Origin: an uncultured Lachnospiraceae bacterium
Lineage (GTDB): Bacteria > Bacillota > Clostridia > Lachnospirales > Lachnospiraceae
NCBI GenBank assembly: GCA_900317825.1
Contig: ONIH01000001.1
Coordinates: 1-64,000 of the forward strand
Length of the DNA stretch: 64,000 nt
Direction: 5' to 3'
Position numbers and translations under genes: made by a program. Positions within the stretch are counted from its first letter, which is position 1. The number at the start of each line of letters is the position of its first letter. The notes beneath the pieces are model-generated. The model searched no databases. It saw only the letters and a program-made list of their open reading frames with translations, and was not told the origin of the DNA. Below are positions 27,407 to 35,077 of this stretch, piece by piece.

Positions 27407-28618
27407 ATGAGAATTATAGAACGTAAACCGTATATAGAAAGACTTGTCCGCCTGTGCGGGACTCCGGATATAAAAATAATCACAGGCATGCGACGCTCTG
27501 GAAAGTCAGAGCTTGTCAGAATGTATATACGCATGCTAAAAAAAGAGGACGCTAATGTTATATACATTGACTTTGGCGATCTGCGCTATGAAGATCTGAA
27601 AACGTATAGAGCTTTGTATGATTATGTAGAGGCGCAGTATAAAGAAAACTGTGAAAATATCCTGGTTGTAGATGAAGTGCAACTCTGTGAAAAATTTGAG
27701 CTGGCCATAAACAGCCTGCATAACAGTCACAAATATGATATTTATATAACTGGGTCAAATGCATTTCTTCTTAGCTCTGATCTATCTACTCTTTTTACAG
27801 GGCGTTATCTGGAAATACCGGTGTTTCCATTTAGTTTTGAGGAATTCTGCCGTTATTTTGAAATTGATGGTCTGTCGGATAATGCGCTTGATGATTATGT
27901 CGTCCGTGGTGGTCTGTCCGGCTCCTATGTATATAAAACGGAAGAAGACAGGGTAGAGTACATAAAGGATGTGTATGATACTATCATTAAAAGGGACCTG
28001 GTAGATAAATACCGGGTCAATGAAGTTTCACTTTTTGATACGCTGGCTGAATTTCTGATGGATAATGTATCAAATCTGACATCGGCGAATAAGATCAGTT
28101 CAATCCTGAAACAGAACAATGTGGAGACAAATCATGTGACTATCGGGAACTACCTGAAATATCTCTGTAACGCATTTATGTTTTATAAGGTAAAAAGGTA
28201 TGACATCCGGGGAAAAAAGTACCTTGAAACATCAGACAAATATTATCTGGGAGATCTGGGATTAAGATATGCAATACTTGGCGCTCGGAATATGGACTAT
28301 GGTCGGGCTTATGAAAATATAGTTGCTATCGAACTACTCAGAAGAGGGTATTCGGTGTATGTAGGAAAACTGTATGAAAAAGAAATAGACTTTGTGGTAA
28401 TGAAACAGAGTCAGAAAATATACATACAGGTCTCAGATGATATCTCAAATAGCACGACGCTGGAACGTGAACTGGCGCCACTGAAATCAATCAGGGACTC
28501 GTATCCAAAGATACTTCTGGCAAATACAAAACACAGAGCCTACGATATAGATGGCATACAGGTGCAGGATATATCACGATGGCTATTAGGTGCTAATGGC
28601 GTTTCAGACGGCGAATGA
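27407..28618 (+). CDS. ATP-binding protein, AAA/DUF4143 type
   Basis: A 403-residue protein of the large AAA_14 plus DUF4143 family. Walker A is GMRRSGKS (residues 27-34), Walker B is ILVVDEVQ, sensor region YITGSNAFLLSSDLSTLFTG, and the C-terminal DUF4143 half contains YLGDLGLRYAILGARN and EIDFVVMKQSQKIYIQVSDD, a PD-(D/E)xK-like strand order. The physiological role of this family is unsettled; members are often mobile and strain-variable. Base composition is visibly more AT-rich than the neighbours. There is no good ribosome site at the ATG. Its 3' end overlaps convergent plsY by 26 bases. Confidence 0.88.
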   Translation: MRIIERKPYIERLVRLCGTPDIKIITGMRRSGKSELVRMYIRMLKKEDANVIYIDFGDLRYEDLKTYRALYDYVEAQYKENCENILVVDEVQLCEKFELAINSLHNSHKYDIYITGSNAFLLSSDLSTLFTGRYLEIPVFPFSFEEFCRYFEIDGLSDNALDDYVVRGGLSGSYVYKTEEDRVEYIKDVYDTIIKRDLVDKYRVNEVSLFDTLAEFLMDNVSNLTSANKISSILKQNNVETNHVTIGNYLKYLCNAFMFYKVKRYDIRGKKYLETSDKYYLGDLGLRYAILGARNMDYGRAYENIVAIELLRRGYSVYVGKLYEKEIDFVVMKQSQKIYIQVSDDISNSTTLERELAPLKSIRDSYPKILLANTKHRAYDIDGIQVQDISRWLLGANGVSDGE

Positions 28619-29222
28619 GATTGCCCCAGACGTCGACCTTTTCGACTTTTCCAGTGAAGATATCATGTATGGCCGGGCCGTGCTTTATCAGCATGAGTCC
28701 GGCCATTATTATCGAAAGAATGCCGGCTTCAGTCCCGTCGCATAAAAATGCCAACGGGATATAGCAGACTGCGATGACTGCGGCTCCGAGTCCAAGGTAC
28801 TGTGTCGCGAAGACGACCAGCATCCCGGCTATCATAGCGATAAGCCCGGTGACCGGGTTCATCAGAAAATACCCGGCACACGAAGTAGCGACGCCTTTGC
28901 CGCCATGGAACTTCTGCCAGAATGGGTAATTGTGGCCAAGTGTCGTGCCAAGAGCAGCGTAGAAGACTATGATGCGTCCGGTTCTGTGAAAAAGCAGCAT
29001 CGAGATAACTACTGCGATAACAGTTTTAGCGAGGTCGCCGATAAGAACCAGAATTCCTGGTTTAAATCCGAGGTGAGCCATGACATTGGCCATGCCGGGA
29101 TTGCCAGTGGTTCCGAGTTCGCTGCACGGCTTTCCTGTCATTTTTCGAGTGATCACTTCTGCAGTCAGAAAGCACCCGCAGAAGTACCCGATCACCACAC
29201 TCATCACTTTTGAAAAAATCAT
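28593..29222 (-). CDS. plsY: Glycerol-3-phosphate acyltransferase PlsY
   Basis: Membrane enzyme acylating glycerol-3-phosphate with acyl phosphate, the first step of phospholipid synthesis in Firmicutes. The 209-residue protein has about five helices and the PlsY motifs: SELGTTGNPGMANVMAHLG, LGHNYPFWQKFHGGKGVATS and the late MLIKHGPAIHDIFTGK region. It overlaps the convergent ATPase gene by 26 bases at its 3' end, an unusual overlap for a core lipid gene, as if the ATPase gene landed close behind it. AAGGA lies upstream of the start. Confidence 0.93.
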   Translation of the reverse strand: MIFSKVMSVVIGYFCGCFLTAEVITRKMTGKPCSELGTTGNPGMANVMAHLGFKPGILVLIGDLAKTVIAVVISMLLFHRTGRIIVFYAALGTTLGHNYPFWQKFHGGKGVATSCAGYFLMNPVTGLIAMIAGMLVVFATQYLGLGAAVIAVCYIPLAFLCDGTEAGILSIIMAGLMLIKHGPAIHDIFTGKVEKVDVWGNLIRRLKRH

Positions 29223-29238
29223 ATCGCCACGTCCTTTT

Positions 29239-29264
29239 CTGTGTTACAATGATTGTAAGCACAG
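29239..29264. promoter_or_regulatory. Palindrome with back-to-back -10 boxes between plsY and the Fic gene
   Basis: CTGTGTTACAAT (29239-29250), one base, and its near-perfect complement (29252-29264, one extra base) form a palindrome. TACAAT reads on the plus strand (toward fic, with an upstream TG) and again on the minus strand (toward plsY), so divergent transcription could start from one symmetrical site. Confidence 0.5.
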
Positions 29265-29289
29265 AGGGGAGTGAAGTCAAGGAGTGAAT

Positions 29290-30066
29290 ATGACCTACGA
29301 AGATATAGTAACTGAATGGCAGAAGAAAAAAATAAAAACAGTTTCAGACCTGGATACTTATCTATCTGACTACAGGATACTTTTTGCGTATAATTCCAAC
29401 CGGATAGAAGGTGCGGGGGTATCACTCCATGATACGAGGGAAATCTTCGAAAATGGAAAAGTGGTCAATTACACAGGGGATGTGCGAAGCCTTTTTGAAA
29501 CTGAGAATCAGAAGGTCTGCTATGATTTTCTCAAAAGAAAGATAGTAAAGCGGGAACCGGTCTCCGGAAAGCTGATCCTTGACACTCAGGAGAGACTCAT
29601 GCATGGCTGCTATGATGAGAGCAGATGGTCAGAGGGCGAGCGGCCTGGAAAGTACAAGAAGCATCTGTATGGGGTGGGACTTTCAGCCGGGCTCGAGCCG
29701 GAGGATGTGTCAGACGAGATAGATTACATCTGTAATGAATTGTCTGGTATTGATACTGATGACATTGAAAAAATACTGACTGCAGCGGCATATTTCCACT
29801 GTAACTTCGAATACATCCATCCGTTCGCTGATGGCAATGGCAGGACAGGTCGTACCCTGATGAACTATTTTCTGATGATCCATGATCTGCCGCCAACGGT
29901 CATTTTTGACGAGGATAAGAAGCTCTACTATGAAGCACTTAGTATTTTTGATGAAACAGAAAAACTGGACGGCTTTGTCTCGCTCTTAAAAGACCAGACA
30001 GTAAAGACCTGGACAGCTCACCGACACCTGCCATCAGGAAGGAAAAAAACATTCATCTGCCTGTAA
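29290..30066 (+). CDS. Fic family protein (AMPylation domain)
   Basis: A 258-residue Fic protein; the family transfers AMP or another nucleotide part to a protein hydroxyl. The catalytic loop is HPFADGNGRTGR starting at His177. A class II type inhibitory motif is present in the same chain, SNRIEG at residues 36-41 ([S/T]xxxE[G/N]), so activity should be self-limited and no partner antitoxin is needed. I start at ATG 29290, five bases after GGAG; a GTG two codons earlier overlaps the ribosome site. Targets are unknown. Confidence 0.93.
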   Translation: MTYEDIVTEWQKKKIKTVSDLDTYLSDYRILFAYNSNRIEGAGVSLHDTREIFENGKVVNYTGDVRSLFETENQKVCYDFLKRKIVKREPVSGKLILDTQERLMHGCYDESRWSEGERPGKYKKHLYGVGLSAGLEPEDVSDEIDYICNELSGIDTDDIEKILTAAAYFHCNFEYIHPFADGNGRTGRTLMNYFLMIHDLPPTVIFDEDKKLYYEALSIFDETEKLDGFVSLLKDQTVKTWTAHRHLPSGRKKTFICL

Positions 30067-30092
30067 TATGATGATGCTCTTTTATGAAAAAT

Positions 30093-30123
30093 GATTGCAA
30101 ATGTTTAGCAATCGAAGTACAAT
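30093..30123 (+). promoter_or_regulatory. Promoter and operator palindrome of the toxin-antitoxin operon
   Basis: TTGCAA (30095-30100), 17-bp spacer and TACAAT (30118-30123) form the promoter. GATTGC (30093-30098) and GCAATC (30108-30113) form an inverted repeat over the -35 and spacer, the expected place for RelB-type autorepression. Confidence 0.65.
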
Positions 30124-30144
30124 AGTCTCAGGAGGCATTTTAAT

Positions 30145-30441
30145 ATGTCAAAGACAGCAAATATAAATGTACGCATAGATCCTGTTTTTAAATCAGAAGT
30201 TGAAAATTTATTCGGCAGTTTTGGCATGTCGGTTACAGAAGCGATAAATATTTTTCTTCATATGTCGGTTATAGAGGGTGGACTGCCTTTTGAAGTAAGA
30301 CAGCCGAAATATAACGCAGAAACTGAGGCTGCCATTAAAGAGGCAAGAGACATTATGCATGGGAAAATCAATGCTAAACGATATGATTCTGTAGATGAGA
30401 TGTTTAAAGATGCATTGGAAGAGGATTCTGAAAATGCTTGA
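30145..30441 (+). CDS. RelB/DinJ family antitoxin
   Basis: A 98-residue antitoxin with an N-terminal ribbon-helix-helix DNA-binding half (TANINVRIDPVFKSEVENLF, then MSVTEAINIFLHMSV) typical of DinJ, and an acidic C-terminal half (SVDEMFKDALEEDSENA) that would wrap the toxin. GGAGG lies upstream. Its stop overlaps the toxin start by eight bases. It should repress its own promoter through the palindrome at 30093-30113. Confidence 0.92.
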   Translation: MSKTANINVRIDPVFKSEVENLFGSFGMSVTEAINIFLHMSVIEGGLPFEVRQPKYNAETEAAIKEARDIMHGKINAKRYDSVDEMFKDALEEDSENA

Positions 30442-30706
30442 CCTCATAATGACCAGTCAATTCAAAAAAGATCTGAAGCGTATTAGAAAACGTGGTATGG
30501 ATTTATCTTTACTCAGGAATGTTCTTCAAACACTTCGTGAAGAAAAATTACTGGAAGAAAAATACCGCGATCATGCATTGACGGGAGACTACGCAGGGTT
30601 TAGAGAGTGCCATATACAACCCGACTGGCTTCTCATATATGCGATTAGCTATGGTGAACTTATTTTAACTGCATCAAGAACTGGAAGCCACTCAGATCTT
30701 TTCTGA
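30434..30706 (+). CDS. YafQ family mRNA interferase toxin
   Basis: A 90-residue RelE/YafQ fold ribonuclease that cuts mRNA on the ribosome. The catalytic set of YafQ is visible: HALTGDYAGFRECHIQPDW with the two histidines, Asp and Trp, then TASRTGSHSDLF with Arg, His and final Phe. I start at 30434, which overlaps the antitoxin end by eight bases; a longer frame from 30395 would double-read antitoxin codons. With the DinJ-like partner this is a complete type II toxin-antitoxin pair with no sign of decay. Confidence 0.92.
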   Translation: MLDLIMTSQFKKDLKRIRKRGMDLSLLRNVLQTLREEKLLEEKYRDHALTGDYAGFRECHIQPDWLLIYAISYGELILTASRTGSHSDLF

Positions 30707-30757
30707 TTTATGCTAATAATGATTAAAAAGAGCATGTATGAAAAAAAATAAATGAGA

Positions 30758-30961
30758 TCAACGTTTTGAGCTTCGACCAACCAGGTAGTCGAGGCTCACT
30801 TTGTACAGGTCGCATAGTTTGATCGCAAAATCGATAGGGATATCCCTTGTGCCTTTTTCATAACGCCTATACACTTCCCGCTGGCAGCCCAGATAATCGG
30901 CGACCTGTTGCTGAGTCAGGTCGTGGTCTATTCTTAAATCCTCAATTTTTTGAAATTTCAT
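30758..30961 (-). CDS. Small XRE-family regulator
   Basis: A 67-residue protein that is almost only a Cro/CI helix-turn-helix: LRIDHDLTQQQVADYLGCQR then EVYRRYEKGTRDIPIDFAIK and a YKVSLDYLVGRS ending. The ATG at 30961 is chosen by domain length; the frame stays open upstream but those codons do not look coding, and the ribosome site is weak. It faces the secreted-protein gene, with a palindrome and a strong divergent promoter in between, so local control of that gene is likely. Confidence 0.8.
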   Translation of the reverse strand: MKFQKIEDLRIDHDLTQQQVADYLGCQREVYRRYEKGTRDIPIDFAIKLCDLYKVSLDYLVGRSSKR

Positions 30962-30962
30962 A

Positions 30963-31021
30963 TTGAAAAGATTAAACGATTTGTTTATAATAAACGTAGA
31001 AATGCTACTATATGGTAGCAT
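30963..31021 (+). promoter_or_regulatory. Promoter and operator-like palindrome before the secreted protein
   Basis: TTGAAA (30963-30968), 17-bp spacer, TATAAT (30986-30991). Just past the expected start lies ATGCTAC, six bases, GTAGCAT (31002-31021), a perfect 7-bp inverted repeat suited to the XRE dimer. A further hairpin, ATGACCC with GGGTCAT (31071-31104), stands directly before the ribosome site. Confidence 0.6.
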
Positions 31022-31116
31022 AAAAAGACCCAGTAATTGAAAATGGGCTAAACTCAAAAACTCTGTCTGTATGACCCGGCAGATAGAGATGACATGAGGG
31101 TCATAGAGGTAACGAA

Positions 31117-32226
31117 ATGAAAGCAAAGCAGGTAAAGGCTCTCGTTGCAGCACTTGCAGTAGCAACGACGGTCACGGGAACAGCAATTCCGGCGATAGCC
31201 GATGGAGAACCAACGCAGCAGACGAATGCTGGATCAAACGCTGTTAGTGGTGCTGGTATTGGCACAGGAGGATCAAGCGCTACTTCAGGTGCAGGGATAG
31301 GAACAGGAACTGGAACTAACCCTTCAGGTGGAAATACTTCAGGAGGGGCAAGCGCTACTTCAGGTGCAGGAATAGGAACTAATCCTTCTGGCGGAAGCAC
31401 AGGCGGTTCTTCTAGTTCATCAGGTTCAGGCTCGACTGGTGGAAGCTCAAGCTCAGGATCTTCTTCATCAGGCTCTACCTCGGGTGGATCATCGAGTGGT
31501 TCTACCTCTGGCGGCTCTTCATCTAACAGCGGTTCGACAACTGGAAACACTTCTGGTAATAACAACGGCTCAAATACCGGAAATATCTCTGGTAACAATA
31601 ACGGAACCTCAAACAATAATGGTAACAACAATGGATCTAATAATGGCGGTACTTCAAACAATGGAAACAGTAACGCCGGAAAGACCTCTGAAGAAGTTGA
31701 TGTAGAGACCGGAACAGACGTTGCGACAGGTCTTGAAGTTAAAGAAGGAACTGAGGTAAATGGAGTTTACCAGACATCTGATGGTGTCATCCTTGTAAAC
31801 TCAGCAGTAGATACCGGAGATGGTATCGTCATAACCAACAAGAATGGTGAGGCGGCACCTGCAAACAGCAAGGTAAAGTACGAAGGGAAGACCCGTCTCA
31901 TCAACAGTGACGGATATCTCGCTGAAAACGAGAAGGTCACTGTAAATGGAAAGACTTTTGTAGCAAAGAAAGACGGAACAGCTGCTAAGAAGGCATTCGT
32001 TACTCTTCGTGCTACAGGTAACAGAGTCTATACCAACCGCACAGGTGCCATAGTAAAGAACAAGGCATTCAAGGTTAAAGGAAAGACTTATGTGGCAAAG
32101 AAGAGCGGTGCTCTCGTAAAAAACGGTACTATTACCATCAACGGTAAGAAGTACACTGTAAAGAACTACAAGGTGACAAAGACTGTAAAAGCCAAGAAAG
32201 CCAAAAAGCTAGCAAAGAATAAGTAA
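31117..32226 (+). CDS. Secreted Ser/Gly/Asn-rich protein with C-terminal wall-binding-like repeats
   Basis: I do not recognise a named protein. Residues 1-28 form a Sec signal peptide (basic start, VKALVAALAVATTVTGTAIP, then AIADG). Residues about 40-190 are low complexity: Gly-Thr-Ser in repeated SATSGAGIGT units, then Ser-Gly, then Asn-Gly tracts. From about 230, three or four 20-30-residue units such as GKTRLINSDGYLAENEKVTV, GKTFVAKKDGTAAKKAFVTL and GKTYVAKKSGALVKNGTITI resemble choline/glucan-binding type wall repeats. The last 25 residues are very Lys-rich. This suggests an extracellular wall-associated spacer protein. AGAGG precedes the start by seven bases. Confidence 0.7.
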   Translation: MKAKQVKALVAALAVATTVTGTAIPAIADGEPTQQTNAGSNAVSGAGIGTGGSSATSGAGIGTGTGTNPSGGNTSGGASATSGAGIGTNPSGGSTGGSSSSSGSGSTGGSSSSGSSSSGSTSGGSSSGSTSGGSSSNSGSTTGNTSGNNNGSNTGNISGNNNGTSNNNGNNNGSNNGGTSNNGNSNAGKTSEEVDVETGTDVATGLEVKEGTEVNGVYQTSDGVILVNSAVDTGDGIVITNKNGEAAPANSKVKYEGKTRLINSDGYLAENEKVTVNGKTFVAKKDGTAAKKAFVTLRATGNRVYTNRTGAIVKNKAFKVKGKTYVAKKSGALVKNGTITINGKKYTVKNYKVTKTVKAKKAKKLAKNK

Positions 32227-32256
32227 TATTTCACTATATTGCAACTGCGGCTAAAA

Positions 32257-32298
32257 AACAGCGGCCGGGTCTCTGAAAAAGAGACTCGGTCGCTGTTT
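32257..32298. terminator. Bidirectional terminator between converging genes
   Basis: A long stem pairs AAACAGCG, CCG and GTCTCT with their complements, separated by single mismatches, around a short A-rich loop, with T on the right and A on the left. It separates the secreted protein gene from the phosphoesterase gene. Confidence 0.85.
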
Positions 32299-32306
32299 TG
32301 CTTTCG

Positions 32307-32987
32307 TCAGTATTTCTTGCGGCCGTCGGAGATGTTCGTGTACAGGTCGTAGAGGAAGGAGCCGGTCTTGCCGCGGGCTGGGTGCTCGTCGTCGGAGACT
32401 TCGAAGTAGTACTTGTCGTAGCAGTTGATGATCTTCGTGCCGGACTCGTGGGTGCGCTCGCGTATGAACTCGTGGCCGTATTCCTTGTGGACATGGCCGT
32501 GGAGCATGTATTTCGGCTTGTAGCGGTTCATCAGGTAATTAAAGCAGCCGAAACCATGGTGAGGAAGGTCATCGAGGTCGCCATAGCCCTCGGCCGGGGC
32601 ATGGGTGACCAGGATGTCGAAGCCATTGTGGAGGGCGATATTGCGCTTCATTTTGCGGATGCGGGAGAGCATTTCAGCCTCGGTGTACATGTCCTTGCCA
32701 TCATGGTAGCGCATGGAACCGCCAAGCCCCATGATGCGGAGCCCCTTGAAGTCATATATCTTATCATCTATGTCGATGCAGCCGAGAGGCGGCTTGGAAT
32801 CGTACTTCCTGTCGTGATTGCCTCTGACGTACAGAAGCGGCACATTAGTCATCGTGACGATGTACTGCAGGTAGTCAGGGTGCAGGTCACCGCAAGAGAT
32901 GATCAGGTCAACGCCTTCGGTCATTTTTTTATCGTAAAAATCCCATAATGCCTTGTCTTCGACATCAGCCAGGGCCAGTATCTTCAT
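32307..32987 (-). CDS. Calcineurin-like metallophosphoesterase
   Basis: A 226-residue cytoplasmic two-metal phosphoesterase. Metal ligands are seen in ADVEDKALWD, SCGDLHPDYLQ (GD motif), VRGNHDRKYD (GNHD motif), LVTHAPAEG and LHGHVHKEYG (GHxH motif). The first motif reads ADVED rather than the usual DxH, so one ligand may differ. The substrate is unknown. It begins directly at the stop of the ParB-BMP gene (ribosome site GGAGG in that gene's end), so the two are one transcription unit. Confidence 0.88.
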   Translation of the reverse strand: MKILALADVEDKALWDFYDKKMTEGVDLIISCGDLHPDYLQYIVTMTNVPLLYVRGNHDRKYDSKPPLGCIDIDDKIYDFKGLRIMGLGGSMRYHDGKDMYTEAEMLSRIRKMKRNIALHNGFDILVTHAPAEGYGDLDDLPHHGFGCFNYLMNRYKPKYMLHGHVHKEYGHEFIRERTHESGTKIINCYDKYYFEVSDDEHPARGKTGSFLYDLYTNISDGRKKY

Positions 32988-34910
32988 TTATTCCTCCAAA
33001 GTTCCGCTTACTTCAACGGCTGCTTTTGCCTCGTGGTTTAGCTCTGACTCGATAGGCAGGCAGCCAAAAATATTATCATTGAGCCAGGTCATCGTCAGGA
33101 TCTCCTCGTTCGACAGCTTCGGAGTGCCGAAGCCTTTGACTTTTTTAGGGCCCTGCTCCCAGATCTCGCCATAGAACGGGTTCAGTTCGTTTCTCTCCAT
33201 CGCCTGTTTGATCAGGTCTATCAGCTTGTAGCTCTGGTAAGGCAGATGCGGCGATAGGATCACGTCGATGACGCCTGATGAGATTCCCCACCAGTAGTTC
33301 AGAGCCTTCGTGCCGTCGACCGGGTCGTCGTCCCAGGTGCCGTCCAGGATCTGCTTTATGATCAGCTCGTAGTATTTGCCCCAGTCCCAGAGCGGGAAGG
33401 CGAGGTTTGAAATAGAGCCGTCGTCATTTATCCGGTAAAGACCGTATTCACGGGAAGCTTCCTTCGGCTTTATGAAATCCTGGCCGGAGATCAGGTCGAC
33501 ATCCATCTCTTTAAAATACTGCTTCCAGTCAAAGTCCTTGACCGACGACCAGGCGAGGAAGATCTCGGCATCGGGGTCGGCCATCGACACTCCGATCGCA
33601 AAGGCATTTATCTCTGACACCGCGCCAAAAATAGGGTAGCTCGCCAGGTATCCGATACGATGGTTTCTGTTCCTCGTACCCGCGAGAAATCCCATCAGAA
33701 ACTTCGCCTCGTACATCCTGCCGTAGTAGGTGCGGACAGCGTTCTGCTGCAGATTTACCGAGCAGTTGAAGAACTTGACTTCAGGAAAATGCACGGCGCT
33801 TTTGAGCGTCTCATTCATCTGGATAGGAGACACAGTAAAAATAAGCTCGGCTCCGTCCTTTACGGCTTCATCGATCCGTTTCCGGAGAATTTCATCAGTG
33901 GCGCAGTCATCGAACTTCTTCGTAATGACAGTGCCGTCATACTTCTGCTCTATGTAGTTTCTGCCGAGCTCGTGGCCGTATATCCAGCCTGAAGTCTCGG
34001 GAGCCCGCTCGTACATGAAAGCGACCTTCAGAGGATTTTTCTTCGAGTAGGAAGGTCTCCTCGTGAGGAAACTCGTGATCACATTCGACTGCTTTTCGAC
34101 TTCCTGCGGATGCTCGACTATCTCGACAGAGTCAGAGTCGCCGGAAACCACAAACTCATCCCAGAGTTTCTTTATCCGGTCGTGCAGCAGGCTTTCGTCT
34201 ACATTCATCAGGTCGGGGCCGTAGAATCTCAGGTACACGAGAAAAGCATCACCAGTAGTCATGTCGAGCCTGTCGCCGCCGTCCTTCTTAAACGCCTTGC
34301 GGAAGATATTGAAATCAGTGCGCAGGTCCTCGAGCTTCTCACGCGGCCAGACTTTTTTCAGGTTCTGCCCGTAAAAGGAAGCCAGCTTCTCGTAACGACC
34401 CTCTTCTGAAAAAGAGATGTCGTACAGTGGTGCCACCCTGTAAAAATCGAGAAATTCGAAGTATATCCGGTTCTCTATATCATCTGTCCTCTTAGGCACA
34501 AGCCTTGTCACATCGGCAAGCACAGTCTGGACTCCGAGAAAAGCAGAAACAGACACACGCTTGTTGCCCTCCTGTACGTAGAAGGACCTCATGTATTCGT
34601 AGGCTTTGATCGGCTCGCGGATCCCATCCACCTTTGCCGAGTCGTACAGCTTTGTCCACTTCATCGCGAACTCGCTGCTCGGATCGAGGATCGGCATGAA
34701 GTCGCTCGCAAAGGCCTCGGTCCTGCCTTTTGTCTTTGTGCCGCGGATGCTTTCGATAGGAACTTCTACGAGTCCCACGTGCTCCTCTGACACGTCAGTC
34801 TGGCTTACGATCTCATCGAGAACAGGCAGGTACGGGTATTTTCCACGTCCGGTGTCTCTTCTGAAAGTACGCTCACCCTTTTTTTCCGCTTTTATATAGT
34901 CATCTATCAT
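32988..34910 (-). CDS. Cytosolic BMP-family ligand-binding protein with ParB-like N-terminal domain
   Basis: A 640-residue protein without signal peptide. Residues about 35-140 resemble a ParB/sulfiredoxin-like fold (VEVPIESIRGTKTKGRTEAF, then YVQEGNKRVSVSAFLG, like the GxxR core). Residues about 290-600 match the BMP/PnrA family (PLKVAFMYERAPETSGWIYG, YEAKFLMGFLAGTRNRNHRI, INAFAIGVSMADPDAEIF), which in lipoprotein form binds purine nucleosides for ABC import. Lacking export signals and transporter partners, it may be an intracellular sensor. The start at 34910 follows GGAGGAG by six bases; an upstream GTG at 34964 has no such site. Confidence 0.78.
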   Translation of the reverse strand: MIDDYIKAEKKGERTFRRDTGRGKYPYLPVLDEIVSQTDVSEEHVGLVEVPIESIRGTKTKGRTEAFASDFMPILDPSSEFAMKWTKLYDSAKVDGIREPIKAYEYMRSFYVQEGNKRVSVSAFLGVQTVLADVTRLVPKRTDDIENRIYFEFLDFYRVAPLYDISFSEEGRYEKLASFYGQNLKKVWPREKLEDLRTDFNIFRKAFKKDGGDRLDMTTGDAFLVYLRFYGPDLMNVDESLLHDRIKKLWDEFVVSGDSDSVEIVEHPQEVEKQSNVITSFLTRRPSYSKKNPLKVAFMYERAPETSGWIYGHELGRNYIEQKYDGTVITKKFDDCATDEILRKRIDEAVKDGAELIFTVSPIQMNETLKSAVHFPEVKFFNCSVNLQQNAVRTYYGRMYEAKFLMGFLAGTRNRNHRIGYLASYPIFGAVSEINAFAIGVSMADPDAEIFLAWSSVKDFDWKQYFKEMDVDLISGQDFIKPKEASREYGLYRINDDGSISNLAFPLWDWGKYYELIIKQILDGTWDDDPVDGTKALNYWWGISSGVIDVILSPHLPYQSYKLIDLIKQAMERNELNPFYGEIWEQGPKKVKGFGTPKLSNEEILTMTWLNDNIFGCLPIESELNHEAKAAVEVSGTLEE

Positions 34911-34955
34911 TTTGGACTCCTCCATATCTGTTAAAAAATAACCACCCTGCTTTAC

Positions 34956-34984
34956 ATTATACACGAACAGAAATGGTTATTGAA
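34956..34984 (-). promoter_or_regulatory. Putative promoter of the ParB-BMP gene
   Basis: Minus strand TTCAAT (34984-34979), 17-bp spacer and perfect TATAAT (34961-34956). Confidence 0.5.
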
Positions 34985-35008
34985 CATTTTTCATAAAAAA
35001 TTGTTATA

Positions 35009-35038
35009 GAAAAACGTTTCCGTAAATGTTAATATAAT
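35009..35038 (+). promoter_or_regulatory. -10 box with LacI/cre-like operator before malQ-glgP
   Basis: TATAAT lies at 35033-35038. Upstream, 35009-35022 reads GAAAAACGTTTCCG, matching about 11 of 14 positions of the Firmicute cre consensus and centred on CG, so a LacI-family regulator (CcpA or a MalR type) could act here. No good -35 is present at 17 bp, as expected of an activator- or repressor-controlled promoter. Confidence 0.45.
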
Positions 35039-35077
35039 AATCGTTGGATTATGGAACAGATTTTTCTGGAGGGACAA

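Noticed and set aside
31101..31661. Minus-strand open frame rich in Pro, Leu, Glu and Val opposite the secreted protein gene
   Set aside because: It is the antisense reading of the Ser/Gly-rich repeats; no promoter or ribosome site, and composition follows from the coding strand.
31200..31690. CRISPR-like or tandem DNA repeat array
   Set aside because: Repeats are short, irregular and in frame with a signal-peptide protein; no constant repeat with spacers.
32234..32948. Overlapping frames on both strands across the phosphoesterase gene (32298-32948 plus, 32234-32494 minus)
   Set aside because: They are shadows of the phosphoesterase frame and the terminator; the minus-strand frame at 32307-32987 holds all metal-site motifs.
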